A program made the position numbers and the translations under genes. This document shows, piece by piece, positions 55,049-64,000 of a stretch of DNA of 64,000 nucleotides (positions are counted from its first letter, which is position 1; each line of letters starts with the position of its first letter). This DNA comes from CAWDMN01 sp963803155. GTDB lineage: Bacteria > Acidobacteriota > Terriglobia > Versatilivoradales > Versatilivoraceae. The DNA lies in assembly GCA_963803155.1 (NCBI GenBank), contig CAWDMN010000082.1, forward strand, positions 44,030 to 108,029, given 5' to 3'. The notes under the pieces are model-generated. The model saw only the letters and a program-made list of their open reading frames with translations, had not been told where the DNA came from and made no database searches.

Positions 55049-56038
55049 TTATGCAACCTCTTCCCGGCTGCCTCCGGCCAAAAGGAACAGGACAGCCATC
55101 CGGACCGCCACGCCATGGGAAACCTGATCCAGGATCACGGAATGTGGGCCATCGGCCACATCGGAAGAGATTTCCACTCCGCGATTCATCGGCCCGGGAT
55201 GCATGATGATTGCCTCTGGCTTGGCCCGCTTAAGCTTCTCCTGGCTCAAGCCATAAAGCCGGAAATAATCCCGAATCGAGGGGAAAAAGGCCTCCTGCTG
55301 CCGTTCCAGCTGGATGCGCAACATCATCACTACATCCGCATCTTCCAGCGCCTCTTCCATCCGCGTTGTGACCCGCAAAGTGCCCGGAGGGGGAGGCGGT
55401 ACAGCCGCCGCGGGATCCGGCGAACAGTATCGGATGAGCTGTTGGAATTCCATTGGAATCAGAGTGCCGGGGCCGCAGACCGTGACATGCGCCCCCATTT
55501 TTCCGAGCAGCAGGCAGTTGGAGCGGGCCACGCGGCTATGAGCGATGTCTCCTATGATCGCCACCTTCAGACCTTCGAGCTGAGGTTTGTGCTTCAACAT
55601 AGTGGAGGCGTCCAACAAAGCCTGAGTGGGATGTTCGTGGGCGCCATCTCCCGCATTCACTATGGAAGCCGTACAGATCCTGGCCAGGTAATGCGGCGCG
55701 CCTGAGTAAGAATGCCGGATAATAATAATGTCAGGCGCCATGGCCTGCAGGTTCTGTGCGGTATCGGCCAGAGTCTCGCCCTTTACTACGCTGCTGGTGG
55801 AGGCGGAAATGTTGATAGTATCGGCACTCAGCCGCTTCGCGGCAATTTCAAAAGAGGTGCGGGTGCGGGTGGAGGCTTCGAAAAAAAGATTGATGATCGT
55901 CTTGCCCCTCAGCGGGGGAACTTTCTTGATCGGGCGGGTGGAAATCTCTTGAAAGGACTCCGCCGTGTCCAAAATAAGCCGGATTTCTTCCACGGACAAA
56001 GCTTCGATTCCTAACAGGTCTTTGCTTCGTAAGGGCAC
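55049..56038 (-). CDS. pyrB: Aspartate carbamoyltransferase catalytic subunit
   Basis: A 329-residue ATCase catalytic chain joining carbamoyl phosphate and aspartate. STRTRTSFEIAAKRL binds carbamoyl phosphate, EHPTQALLDASTMLKH the aspartate side, then VAIIGDIAHSRVARSN and MHPGPMNRGVEIS. No pyrI regulatory gene is nearby, so the unregulated trimer or a dodecamer with dihydroorotase is likely. Start is GTG with AGGGGGAA upstream. pyrR stops 104 bp upstream. Confidence 0.94.
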   Translation of the reverse strand: MPLRSKDLLGIEALSVEEIRLILDTAESFQEISTRPIKKVPPLRGKTIINLFFEASTRTRTSFEIAAKRLSADTINISASTSSVVKGETLADTAQNLQAMAPDIIIIRHSYSGAPHYLARICTASIVNAGDGAHEHPTQALLDASTMLKHKPQLEGLKVAIIGDIAHSRVARSNCLLLGKMGAHVTVCGPGTLIPMEFQQLIRYCSPDPAAAVPPPPPGTLRVTTRMEEALEDADVVMMLRIQLERQQEAFFPSIRDYFRLYGLSQEKLKRAKPEAIIMHPGPMNRGVEISSDVADGPHSVILDQVSHGVAVRMAVLFLLAGGSREEVA

Positions 56039-56142
56039 AAGTTCCCCCTGTTTCGCGCATCCAGAATAGGGTCGGTCATCCAGCCAACTTCAGACTTGGT
56101 CCAAAACCAAGAGGGAATCAATCCCTTGAAGTTGGAAACCCG

Positions 56143-56700
56143 TCATTCCGCCGATGCAACTTTTTCCATCATGCGGACACTGTCATCCTGATCAATTTCC
56201 GCCAGATGAACCTCCACGACTTCCTTTTCCGACGTTTGCAAGGTTTTACCGACGTAATTGGCGGAAATAGGCAGTTCTCTCCAACCACGGTCAATGAGCA
56301 CGCAAAGTTTGATCAGTTTGGGCCGACCATAATCAAGCAGGGCATCGAGGGCTGCCCGCACGGTCCGGCCCGTGTAAAGCACATCATCCACCAGCACTAC
56401 GCACTTGCCGGTGATGGGGAAATGGATTTCCGTTTTGTGGATGATCGGCTGGGTCGCCACCAGAGAAAGGTCGTCCCGATAAAGATTCATATCGAGGCAT
56501 CCGACGGGCACGCTGGTCTTCTCCAGGTCTTGCATAATCCGCGCCAGCCGCTCAGCCAGCGGGACACCCCGGCGCCGAATCCCAATCAACACCAGATTGG
56601 CGGTTCCCTTATTCCGTTCTAAAATTTCATGGGCCAAGCGTTGCAAGGTTCGTTCGATTTCATTTGCGGTTAGAAGCAGACTTTTTTCTCGAAGGAGCAT
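56143..56700 (-). CDS. pyrR: PyrR regulator / uracil phosphoribosyltransferase
   Basis: A 185-residue PyrR. The PRPP-binding loop VVLVDDVLYTGRT is at residues 101-113; LVLIGIRRRGVPLAERLA precedes it and LCVLIDRGWRELPISANYVGK follows. In many bacteria PyrR binds uridine nucleotides and the pyr mRNA leader, and has some uracil phosphoribosyltransferase activity. Start ATG 56700; the frame is open further to 56901 without conservation. It heads the likely pyrR-pyrB-pyrC operon. I saw no clear antiterminator/terminator leader. Confidence 0.92.
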   Translation of the reverse strand: MLLREKSLLLTANEIERTLQRLAHEILERNKGTANLVLIGIRRRGVPLAERLARIMQDLEKTSVPVGCLDMNLYRDDLSLVATQPIIHKTEIHFPITGKCVVLVDDVLYTGRTVRAALDALLDYGRPKLIKLCVLIDRGWRELPISANYVGKTLQTSEKEVVEVHLAEIDQDDSVRMMEKVASAE

Positions 56701-57106
56701 AACCCTTTGTTCATTCCTGGACAGTGTGTAGTGCTCAGCGAAAGGATAGTAACATAAGCCCAATTCAGACCCAACCAGAAAGATAAGAACCTTAGTGCTA
56801 TGGATGGAAAAAATTTTCGGCGTAGATCCGCCATCCCATTCTGCCTCAACGGGTCCGCGGCATTTAATCCATCCAAAAGCTGCAGACTCATTGGAAAGCA
56901 CGAGTCTTCACTACGACATGGTACAGTCGCGATGCGGATTCCTCAGGGAGGAACTTGGCCAATGACAACCTGTGGTTCCCGAATTCCATGAAGAAATAGA
57001 GAGAAAATAACTCAAGATTTCAGCAAATTATCCGATGGTAAGGATGCGGAGCTATGAAGCCATTAAGTGTCTGCTCCCAACCAAAATTCGGAAATTGAGG
57101 TGGGTT
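56701..57106. other. Divergent intergenic region between pyrR and motA
   Basis: This holds the control regions of both genes. I looked for a PyrR-binding attenuator and for strong promoters; nothing could be supported. Frames of both genes extend into it without conservation. Confidence 0.4.
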
Positions 57107-57994
57107 GTGGTTTCAATCATCGGTATTGTATTTGTGACTTGTTGCGTGCTGGGCGGATTTGCCCTCGTCAAAGGGCCCTTTATGGCCCTGGTCCAACCCG
57201 CCGAAATAATAATTATTGGCGGGGCCGCCTTTGGAACCATTTTCATTAGTACTCCCATGCCAGTCATTAAAATACTCGCGGGAAAGGTTATGGGAATATT
57301 AAACAACCGGTTTAATAAACAAACCTATCTAGAATTGTTAACGTTGATGTATGAGCTGTTTAACAAGGCACGCCGGGACGGACTGATTTCTTTAGAAGCT
57401 GAATTAGCCAACCCCAAAGAGGGGGCCATTATCGGAAAATATCCCTCATTTCTGATGGACCATCATGCGGTTAATTTCATGGTTGACACTCTGAAGTTGA
57501 TGGTCAATGGTATTTCCGATCAACATGAGCTGGAAAAACTGATGGATGCGGAGCTGGAAACTCACCACGAAGAAGGGGGATTACCCGCCGCTGTTTTGAA
57601 CAAAGTGGGCGACAGCTTGCCGGGCCTCGGAATTGTGGCTGCCGTGCTGGGTATTGTGGTCACCATGCAATCCATTGGCGGGGCGGTCGAAGAGGTTGGA
57701 CATCACGTCGGAGCGGCATTGGTCGGCACTTTTCTGGGAGTTTTGCTCGCCTATGGTTATGTGGGGCCGCTCGCAACTCGTGTTGAACATGACGCGCAAG
57801 AAGAAGGGAAATATCTGGAATGCATCAAAGCTGGTTTGCTCTCCTTTGCCGGAGGGACCAACCCCATGATTGCGGTGGAATTTGCCCGTAAAGTGATTTT
57901 CACCTTCAATCGCCCCTCCAACGATGAAATGGAAGGAGCTTGCCGTCAGGCGAAAGCCGGAGCATCACAACAACAACAGCAGGGGGCGGCATGA
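57107..57994 (+). CDS. motA: Flagellar stator protein MotA
   Basis: A 295-residue MotA with four membrane segments; the proton channel with MotB drives flagellar rotation. Start GTG 57107 follows TTGAGGTG closely and gives the typical N-terminus VSIIGIVFVTCCVLGGF; an upstream ATG (57035) adds 24 unconserved residues. LVQPAEIIIIGGAAFG, NKVGDSLPGLGIVAAVLGIV and GTFLGVLLAYGYVGPLA carry the conserved prolines and membrane residues. The C-terminus is Gln-rich. It overlaps motB by four bases. No other flagellar genes are in the window. Confidence 0.93.
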   Translation: MVSIIGIVFVTCCVLGGFALVKGPFMALVQPAEIIIIGGAAFGTIFISTPMPVIKILAGKVMGILNNRFNKQTYLELLTLMYELFNKARRDGLISLEAELANPKEGAIIGKYPSFLMDHHAVNFMVDTLKLMVNGISDQHELEKLMDAELETHHEEGGLPAAVLNKVGDSLPGLGIVAAVLGIVVTMQSIGGAVEEVGHHVGAALVGTFLGVLLAYGYVGPLATRVEHDAQEEGKYLECIKAGLLSFAGGTNPMIAVEFARKVIFTFNRPSNDEMEGACRQAKAGASQQQQQGAA

Positions 57995-58896
57995 GCGAAT
58001 CGGACAATAATCGGCCCATCATTGTCATCAAAAAGAAAAAGGGAGGCCATGGGCATCATGGAGGCGCCTGGAAAGTGGCCTATGCCGATTTTGTTACGGC
58101 AATGATGGCCTTCTTCCTTGTCATGTGGATATTGGGTCAGAGTAACAAAGTAAAGCAATCGGTCGCTGCCTATTTTAAGGATCCGGAAGGATTTTCCAAA
58201 AACGCCGGAATTCTCCCTGGAGGCCGCGGTTTGAATGAGGGAGGTGTCGCCCCCAAAGTTAAAGAGCTGGAAGCGGATTTTGAAACCGCGGTTCTAGAAA
58301 AAGCGGCGCGCCAATTAAAGGATACCATCGACCAAACGAAAGCGCTGGATGGCATCAAGAACCAAGTTGAAATGTCGATCTCCAAAGATGGACTGGAAAT
58401 CCAGCTTCTCGAAAAAGCCAACCAGGTATTGTTCGATGTGGGAAGCACTACTCCCAAAGAGGCCACCAAAGCCGTTCTCGCTGAAATCGGACGCGAAATT
58501 GGACGGTTGCCCAATAGAGTCGTCATCTCGGGACACACCGACCAGCGTCCCTATCATGACAATGCTATTTATTCCAACTGGGAACTTTCCTGTGAACGGG
58601 CTAACAGCGCCCGGCGAGTCATGGCGGAAAGTGGTTTGCGCGTTGGGCAGATAGCCCGAGTGGCCGGTTTTGCCGACACGGTTCTCAAGAATCCTCAGGA
58701 TCCTTTTGCGGCGTCAAACCGGCGCATCAGCATCCTGGTGTTGAGGAGCCAAGCGCCCATTGCCAGCAATCTGACGGGAGTTCCCGCGACCGCCTCAGAG
58801 GCGGGCCCTTCGGCCGAAAAAGGCACGGGATCGCCGTCTCCAGCCGCGAAAGTCAAGGCGGACAGCACTCTCACGGAATCCAAAGCCCACAAATAA
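57991..58896 (+). CDS. motB: Flagellar stator protein MotB
   Basis: A 301-residue MotB. After a basic N-terminus (VIKKKKGGHGHHGG) one membrane helix carries the proton-carrying Asp33 in YADFVTAMMAFFLVMWIL. A plug/linker is followed by the OmpA-like peptidoglycan-binding domain: VISGHTDQRPYHDN, NWELSCERANSARRVM, FAASNRRISILV. The tail is Pro/Ala/Ser-rich. ATG 57991 overlaps the motA stop (ATGA). The peptidoglycan grip and the channel Asp are both intact, so the pair looks functional. Confidence 0.94.
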   Translation: MSESDNNRPIIVIKKKKGGHGHHGGAWKVAYADFVTAMMAFFLVMWILGQSNKVKQSVAAYFKDPEGFSKNAGILPGGRGLNEGGVAPKVKELEADFETAVLEKAARQLKDTIDQTKALDGIKNQVEMSISKDGLEIQLLEKANQVLFDVGSTTPKEATKAVLAEIGREIGRLPNRVVISGHTDQRPYHDNAIYSNWELSCERANSARRVMAESGLRVGQIARVAGFADTVLKNPQDPFAASNRRISILVLRSQAPIASNLTGVPATASEAGPSAEKGTGSPSPAAKVKADSTLTESKAHK

Positions 58897-59112
58897 GTGC
58901 CTGCAAAAGGGAGCCATTTTCCACTTGCCGACATCCCTCTCTCTTCCGGAGCCGGCTTTCGTTTTCTTGTTCCCAGCGTCTATTTCCGTTTCGCACCAAT
59001 TGTCGGAATGACCGCTAATATGGCTACAGATTCTTATAGGTTGAAATGCCGCTGCAGTGCGAAATAGGGGGCATTTTCGGCCAAAAGACAAATAGCGGGC
59101 AGGACAGTCACT

Positions 59113-61573
59113 TCATTCACATCTCAGCGCCACCATCGGGTCCACCTGAGCCGCTTTGCGGGCGGGCAATGTGCAGGCCAGCGTGGCAGCGGCAATCAAC
59201 AAAAGACTAACTACCACAAAGGTGGCCGGGTCAGTAGGCGTTACGCTATAGAGCTGACTGGAAAGAATTCGCGTGAGGCCCAACGAAAAAAGAATTCCAG
59301 TTCCAATGCCCAGCAAAACCAGCGACAATCCTTGTCGCAGCACCATTTTCAATACATCCTCTTTTTTGGCGCCCAGCGCCATCCGCAATCCTATTTCCCG
59401 CCTTCGTTGCGCCACCATATTGGCCAGGACACCGTAGACTCCGAGAAGCGTCAAAATAAATGCCAACCCCGCCATCGTCAACAGCAGAAACGTGATGAGC
59501 CTCAAGGAAAGCAAGCCATCGTTAATGACCGTTTCCATGGTGCGAACTTGAGAAACCGGATGCCTGGCATCGATGGAATAAATGGCTTCTCTGACTGCTG
59601 CGCTCATCGCTTGTGGACTGGCCGCGGTACGCACGGCCAAAATCAAAGAGGGATACAAGTACTGTGGAAAGGGCATGTACATGCAGCAACGGTAATCCAT
59701 CGCCAAGTCTTCCTGACGAACATCTCCCACAACACCCAAGATGGTCCATTGTTTCCCACTCAAATTAACTCGCTGCCCCACGGGATTTTGGCCCGGCCAA
59801 AATTTCCTGGCCATGGTCTCGCTGATCAGAGTGACCCAGGGCGTATTTTCATTCTCCTGGTCCGTGAAGAGCCGCCCCTGTCGCAAAGGAATTCCCATGG
59901 TCTGGAAATACTGAGCGCTGGCGGGTTGCGACAGAACATATACGGGATTGTTCTTCATCTCCGGATGCCCCTCCGGGGAAAATGAAGTTTGGTTGAAATG
60001 TCCCGTAGTTGGCAGCGCTCCCACTAGACCGGCCGATTCCACACCAGGTAATGCGGGCACTTTTTCGAGCACGCGTCGCAAGTAGGCGAGGAGCGCCTGG
60101 TTGTCTTGAGCTCCCTCGTTCGTGAAATTAATGCGCATGGTCAGGATTTGGCGAGTCTGGAACCCCAGGTTGACGTTCCAAAGTTGGAGAAAAGTTCTCA
60201 CCAATAGTCCGGAAGAAATCAGCAGAGGCAGGGTCAGAGTGACTTGAGCCACCACCAATAGGCGGCTCAGCCTATTTCGACTAAAGCGCCCCGCCTGGTT
60301 TTGTCCCTGGCGGAGCGCCGCATTCAGGTTGATTCGTGAAGCCAGCAAAGCCGGCGCCATACCAAAGCCAGCTCCAGCCAGCAAGGAAATGAAAATAGTA
60401 AAACCAAGAACTTGGGCATCAATGCGGGTTGGCGGAATGCCCACGAAGATGGCAGGCAAAAAGGCATTGAGCAGTTGGCTGCCCTGAACGGTCAAAAGCA
60501 GTCCCAATCCGCCCCCCAGCAGGGAAAGCAAAAAACTTTCGGTCAGGAGTTGGCGCAGGATCCGCGCACGATTGGCCCCCAAAGAAGCGCGAATAGCCAA
60601 CTCGCCTTGGCGTCCCACTGCCCGGTTCAACATGAGGTTGGCGATATTGACGGAGGCAATCAGGAGGACCAGACCGACCGTGCCCTGCAAAATCAACAGC
60701 AGCGTGCGATACCGCCCGAACAGCGCTTCATGCAGCGGCTCGGCGGCAATCCACCAACCCTTGAAGTAATGTGGGAACTGCTGCTCGATACGACGGGCCA
60801 CCAGATTCAAATCCGCTTGAGCTCGTGCCAGGGCAATGGCCGGTTTCAACCGCGCAATCAGATCGAATTGCATGGACTCTCGGTCCCAGTCGTCTTTTAA
60901 AGGAACAAATGGCGTCCATAATTGCGGCTCGCGTTGGGATCGGATCAGTCCGGAATGAACCCCCCAATCCCGGGTTGGAATGGAGGAAAAGCTGGCCGGC
61001 ATGACCCCCGCCACCGTATAAGGAATTCCTTCCAGTGTCACATTTTTCCCGATGACTTCGGGGTTGCCCGGCAAAATGCTTTTGCCAAAGACTATGGCTG
61101 AGGACGACTACATGGGGTCCAGTGGATTTGAAATCTTCAGGCAGGAATCCACGTCCCAGAAAAGGGTTGACGCCCAGCAGTGGGAAAAACCCTTCACTGA
61201 TATTGGCCGCGACAAGTCTCTCTGGCCCTAGGTCCGATTTAAAATTCAAATCGATGGCACGATAGGCAGCTACTTCTTCAAAAACCTGTTGCTGAGAGCG
61301 GATATCCTGGAAATCCGCATAAGAGAAATTCAGCTTGGGGGAGCCGAGGAGCCCGGCCAAGAAATTGTCCCCGGGAAGCGTAAAAAAAAGCTGCACCAGC
61401 CGGTCTGACTGCGCATAAGGCAAAGACCGCAAAAGCACGGCATTGACAGCGCTAAAAATGGTGGTGTTGGCTCCAATACATATGGCCAGAGTGATCACAA
61501 TCACCAATGTAAAAGCTGGACGGCGGCGCAACAACCGAAGACCATAACGGATGTCCTGTAGAAGTGTTTGCAT
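59113..61573 (-). pseudogene. ADOP-family FtsX/MacB-like permease, frameshifted
   Basis: A large ABC permease of the acidobacterial ADOP family (~820 residues when joined). ATG 61573 has GAAGGA before it. The N-part holds RYGLRLLRRRPAFTLVIVIT and the MacB periplasmic core; the C-part holds two FtsX modules with ILQGTVGLVLLIASVNIANL, LSLLGGGLGLLLT and MVAQRRREIGLRMALGAKK. The frame shifts by one base near 61069: the run GCCGGGCAACCC reads as GGC AAC CCC if one G is removed, joining HFAG to NPEVIGKNVTLEG. It is therefore a pseudogene or an indel error. No ATPase partner is adjacent. Confidence 0.8.
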
Positions 61574-62077
61574 TTTTCCTTCTCCCCTGTTCGGTCTGTG
61601 TTCCGCTGGCAGCATCCATTTTCTATGTGAATGCCATGCGCACTCGTTAGACCTCGATGATTCAAATCAGCAGCGTCTTGATGATCCCAAAGAAAACGGG
61701 AACCTTTCCTTTTGCTCGCCCCATTGATATGCAGGAGCCATTATCCTTTTGTCCGGCAAAAAGACATTTCCCAAATGCCTGAAGGATTAGACGCAATCGA
61801 TAGGCCAACGGGAACGTTTTTTTTATGTATTTGTTTATAAAGATATTAATGGCCTATGGTGTGTTGACGGGAGGGAGGAAGAAGGCTTCTTCCCTGTTCG
61901 CATATGGGATCGATGCGTCTCGCTTTCGAACAGGTCTGTTCAGCGCATCCTAGAAGCGAAGGGACTTGAGTGCAGCAGAACGGATCAGAGTGACAACTGC
62001 GGCGGATTGACGCAGGGCCGAAGTTGCCGTTACAGAAATTGGCGGATGTTCTGGGCCGCTGGAGCAGACTAGCGGTC
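61574..62077. other. Intergenic region with AT-rich patch and a palindrome
   Basis: There is no gene in 504 bp. GGAAGAAGGCTTCTTCC at 61877-61893 is a 17-bp palindrome. ATAGGCCA and TGGCCTAT flank a T/A-rich stretch near 61800-61860 that may hold the permease promoter on the minus strand. Confidence 0.45.
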
Positions 62078-63205
62078 TCACTTTCGCATCGGCGTTCGTG
62101 TCAGGTTCCACGAAATGAATCCGCCTTTAGCATCTGTGTCGCTGCCCGTAAGCGTGTCCATTTTCGGGAGGCGTCGTTCAATGACCGGAAGTGATACCTT
62201 GATTTTCCAAGGCACCTGGATCGGGGCGGTGTTGTTGTCATTCGGTTTCCCACACCCGCCGTCGTTGTGCTTGCTCTCTTTCACCGTCGTTGTGCCCTGG
62301 ATTTCGGGCATGTCCAGAGCGATCCTGTACTGGCCGCTAGAGAGCGTTACCGAAACCTTGGATACACCGTTTCCCGATGCGTTTTCTTCTATGCGTGTCA
62401 CATGATCCCAGCCGGCGCTCTTCCATTCGGGTGGGTGGTATGCTATGGTCGGGCGCCTGCAGTCGATTCGAACTTTTCCTATTTCTTGCGTTTCCGAGAG
62501 CGTGTTCGCGGTGATAAAGGCCTGCGGCTGGCCAGTCCAGCCGATCTTGATCGTGACGTCGTAGTTAGAGGAACTCCTCGACGTGGTGGTAACCGTCCCC
62601 TCACCGCTGATCGCCTTGCGCTCGCTATTGTCCTCGTGGTGTTGGGCTAGGCGATACGTGATGGCGCCCGTCCAAGGGTTGGTGGGGTCGCAGTTGCTCT
62701 TGGAAAACTGGGGGAGATTGCCCAGGCTGTCGACGAACTTTTTGGCAAACGCTTCGGCGGCATCGAACGCGGCCTCGCCCCCGCCAGCGACGTCGCCGGC
62801 TCTCTGCTGCGTCTTGCCGGTGTTCGCGTCCATGAAAGACGCATCCATGGCGGCGCCGCCCGAGCCCATCTCCGTGACCGTGATGGTAATAAGATATTTT
62901 ACTCCGAGAGCCTGGGCGAGGCTTTGCATATCCGCATCGGTATCCGCGCCCAATAACTGTCGTTGCCGGTTCAAGTCCAGTACGTCGCGGACTGCCGACA
63001 TCGACGTCGGCTTCGCGCACGGATATTTGTCCATCAGCTGCTTCGCGATCTGGCCTTCGAGCCAATCGGCGAGAAGTTGCGTTTCTCCTTTGGCAGATGC
63101 CGGCCTAGTGCGCGAGTGAGTCATCATCGTCGCAAATCCGCCCTGGGACAGCGCCACCATGGGGGCGAGAAGAATGCCGCAAAACAGAATACATAGGGTC
63201 TTCAT
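62078..63205 (-). CDS. Exported protein with CsgG/LpoB-like N-terminal pattern
   Basis: A 375-residue protein. ATG 63205 follows AGGAGA; the leader is LCILFCGILLAPMVALSQ. The mature N-part (LLADWLEGQIAKQLMD, DADMQSLAQALGVKYLITIT) has the alternating pattern of CsgG/LpoB-like lipoproteins, but no lipobox Cys is seen. The C-part is beta-rich with YHPPEWKSAGWDHVTRIE and VSVTLSSGQYRIALDMPEI. Function unknown. Base composition looks more GC-rich than neighbours, hinting at recent arrival. Confidence 0.6.
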   Translation of the reverse strand: MKTLCILFCGILLAPMVALSQGGFATMMTHSRTRPASAKGETQLLADWLEGQIAKQLMDKYPCAKPTSMSAVRDVLDLNRQRQLLGADTDADMQSLAQALGVKYLITITVTEMGSGGAAMDASFMDANTGKTQQRAGDVAGGGEAAFDAAEAFAKKFVDSLGNLPQFSKSNCDPTNPWTGAITYRLAQHHEDNSERKAISGEGTVTTTSRSSSNYDVTIKIGWTGQPQAFITANTLSETQEIGKVRIDCRRPTIAYHPPEWKSAGWDHVTRIEENASGNGVSKVSVTLSSGQYRIALDMPEIQGTTTVKESKHNDGGCGKPNDNNTAPIQVPWKIKVSLPVIERRLPKMDTLTGSDTDAKGGFISWNLTRTPMRK

Positions 63206-63367
63206 GTTTTCTCCTGTGTGGAACCCGCGGCCGGCTGTTCGGCCATACCGAACCGTGCGGGAAATCCTGAGCCCGAAGCCTCGGAGAGCCACCACTCTCG
63301 GCCAGCCCGCGTGACCTAGCCGCCCACGGCGCCAAAACCGTGACGTGGCGAGAAGACCTTCGACTCT

Positions 63368-64000
63368 CTAGGGTCCCGATTTAGTCGGGCGCTTTCCCAG
63401 CCGCTCGTCCAGCGTCGCGATTTTGTGAATCAGGTACTGCGGTCTTTCATAGGAGTTGGGGTATTGTTCATTGAAGAGGCGCTCCGCACTTACAAAGGCA
63501 TCTCTAGCTCCAGACAAGTCTCCTTGCGCTTCTTTGGCCTCTCCCACAATCATTTCGGCGCGAATCAGGTGCGGATCAGCTACTAAGGCCGCTTGAGCGC
63601 TGGCAAGTGCATTATTCCAGTTTTTGATTGTGGAAAAGTATTCCGCCCGCTGCATGTTCATGGCCGCCTTCTCTGTGGGAGAAGGTTTGGCGGGTATTGA
63701 CGAGATTTTCAATTTGACGGGTTGGGAAGCGACGCGGCCTCGCCAGAGGTCCTGAGGCAGGGTGGCAGCGGCGGAGACTTCCAGGACGGCGATGACTGAA
63801 TATTCGCCGGCGGGGACTTGCGCCGCAGCATCGGGAGTCAAGACGTAATCGAGTTGTGCGGTGGAAGTCGCATCCAGGGTGAGGCTCTTCGGTTGTGGTG
63901 GAGTCACCATCTGCATCGTCCAGTTTAATCGTTCCGGCTTGCCGCCTGCGCTTCCTGCTTCAAAGTGCAGGAATGTTTCCCAGCTCTGGTCGCCGGTTCC
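63368..64000 (-). CDS. TPR-like protein, 5' partial
   Basis: The frame is open to the right window edge, so the N-terminus is missing. The visible ~210 residues start in a beta-rich part (LDYVLTPDAAAQVPAGEYSV, VIAVLEVSAAATLPQDLW) and end in TPR-like helices (RAEYFSTIKNWNNALASAQAAL, AEMIVGEAKEAQGDLSGARDA, FNEQYPNSYERPQYLIHKIA). A secreted or periplasmic scaffold is likely. It may be in one transcript with the CsgG/LpoB-like gene downstream (~160 bp). No family is recognised. Confidence 0.6.
   Translation of the reverse strand, partial: GTGDQSWETFLHFEAGSAGGKPERLNWTMQMVTPPQPKSLTLDATSTAQLDYVLTPDAAAQVPAGEYSVIAVLEVSAAATLPQDLWRGRVASQPVKLKISSIPAKPSPTEKAAMNMQRAEYFSTIKNWNNALASAQAALVADPHLIRAEMIVGEAKEAQGDLSGARDAFVSAERLFNEQYPNSYERPQYLIHKIATLDERLGKRPTKSGP

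Noticed and set aside
56701..57034. PyrR-binding attenuator before pyrR
   Set aside because: No anti-antiterminator pattern or T-tracted terminator hairpin was seen.

Overview
The window looks like chromosomal DNA of an acidobacterium or a close diderm relative. The evidence is indirect: an LptD outer-membrane assembly protein, a tripartite RND efflux operon, a long ADOP-type FtsX permease, a CRTAC1-type FG-GAP/ASPIC-UnbV protein, many small exported proteins with coiled coils or TPRs, and housekeeping genes (purD, purE, pyrRBC, dusB, mtgA, motAB) scattered among them. There is no rRNA, CRISPR array, prophage or complete insertion sequence. One tRNA gene is present, tRNA-Val(CAC).

Layout. 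1-0.7 kb: C-terminal end of a hybrid sensor kinase, then a 145-bp MITE. 0.9-11.5 kb: a carbohydrate region with a HAD hydrolase, a GH38 alpha-mannosidase-like protein lacking the usual nucleophile Asp, a secreted ManD/RspA-type enolase-superfamily dehydratase, an FG-GAP/ASPIC protein and a secreted GH78 alpha-L-rhamnosidase. 11.9-13.6 kb: aspartate kinase and a small membrane protein. 13.9-19.7 kb: RND operon (adaptor, pump, TolC) whose tolC is cut by an in-frame TGA. 19.9-27.8 kb: CBS, BON, exported and RDD proteins, LptD and a class II photolyase. 28-33.1 kb: a giant receptor kinase with an internally duplicated sensor region, and an M55 D-aminopeptidase. 33.4-39 kb: tRNA-Val, a TPR protein, a rhodanese, dCMP deaminase and a TonB-C-like protein. 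39.1-40.1 kb: a HEPN/nucleotidyltransferase pair, with the nucleotidyltransferase interrupted by TGA, and a MITE in front of it. 40.2-52.5 kb: dusB, a Walker-less DnaC-like protein, larE, purD, purE, mtgA, a phosphatase pair and further small exported proteins. 52.7-58.9 kb: an aldolase, the pyrC-pyrB-pyrR gene line, and divergent motAB. 59.1-64 kb: a frameshifted ADOP permease and two secreted or TPR proteins.

How the genes relate. GH38, GH78 and the dehydratase suit breakdown of plant or microbial heteropolysaccharide (mannose, rhamnose, sugar acids). The RND operon is a complete exporter except for the tolC lesion. pyrR-pyrB-pyrC run in one direction as a likely pyrimidine operon under PyrR. 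motA-motB overlap by four bases and form a stator pair away from other flagellar genes.

No wholly new system can be proven from sequence alone. The strongest unusual signals are: three broken genes (two in-frame TGAs, one +1 frameshift); two MITE families, two copies having target-site duplications; homopolymer tracts placed in a ribosome-binding region and in a promoter spacer; the duplicated ~300-residue sensor module in the giant kinase; and enzyme relatives that have lost key motifs (GH38 nucleophile, Walker A of the DnaC-like protein, P-loop of the deaminase N-domain).
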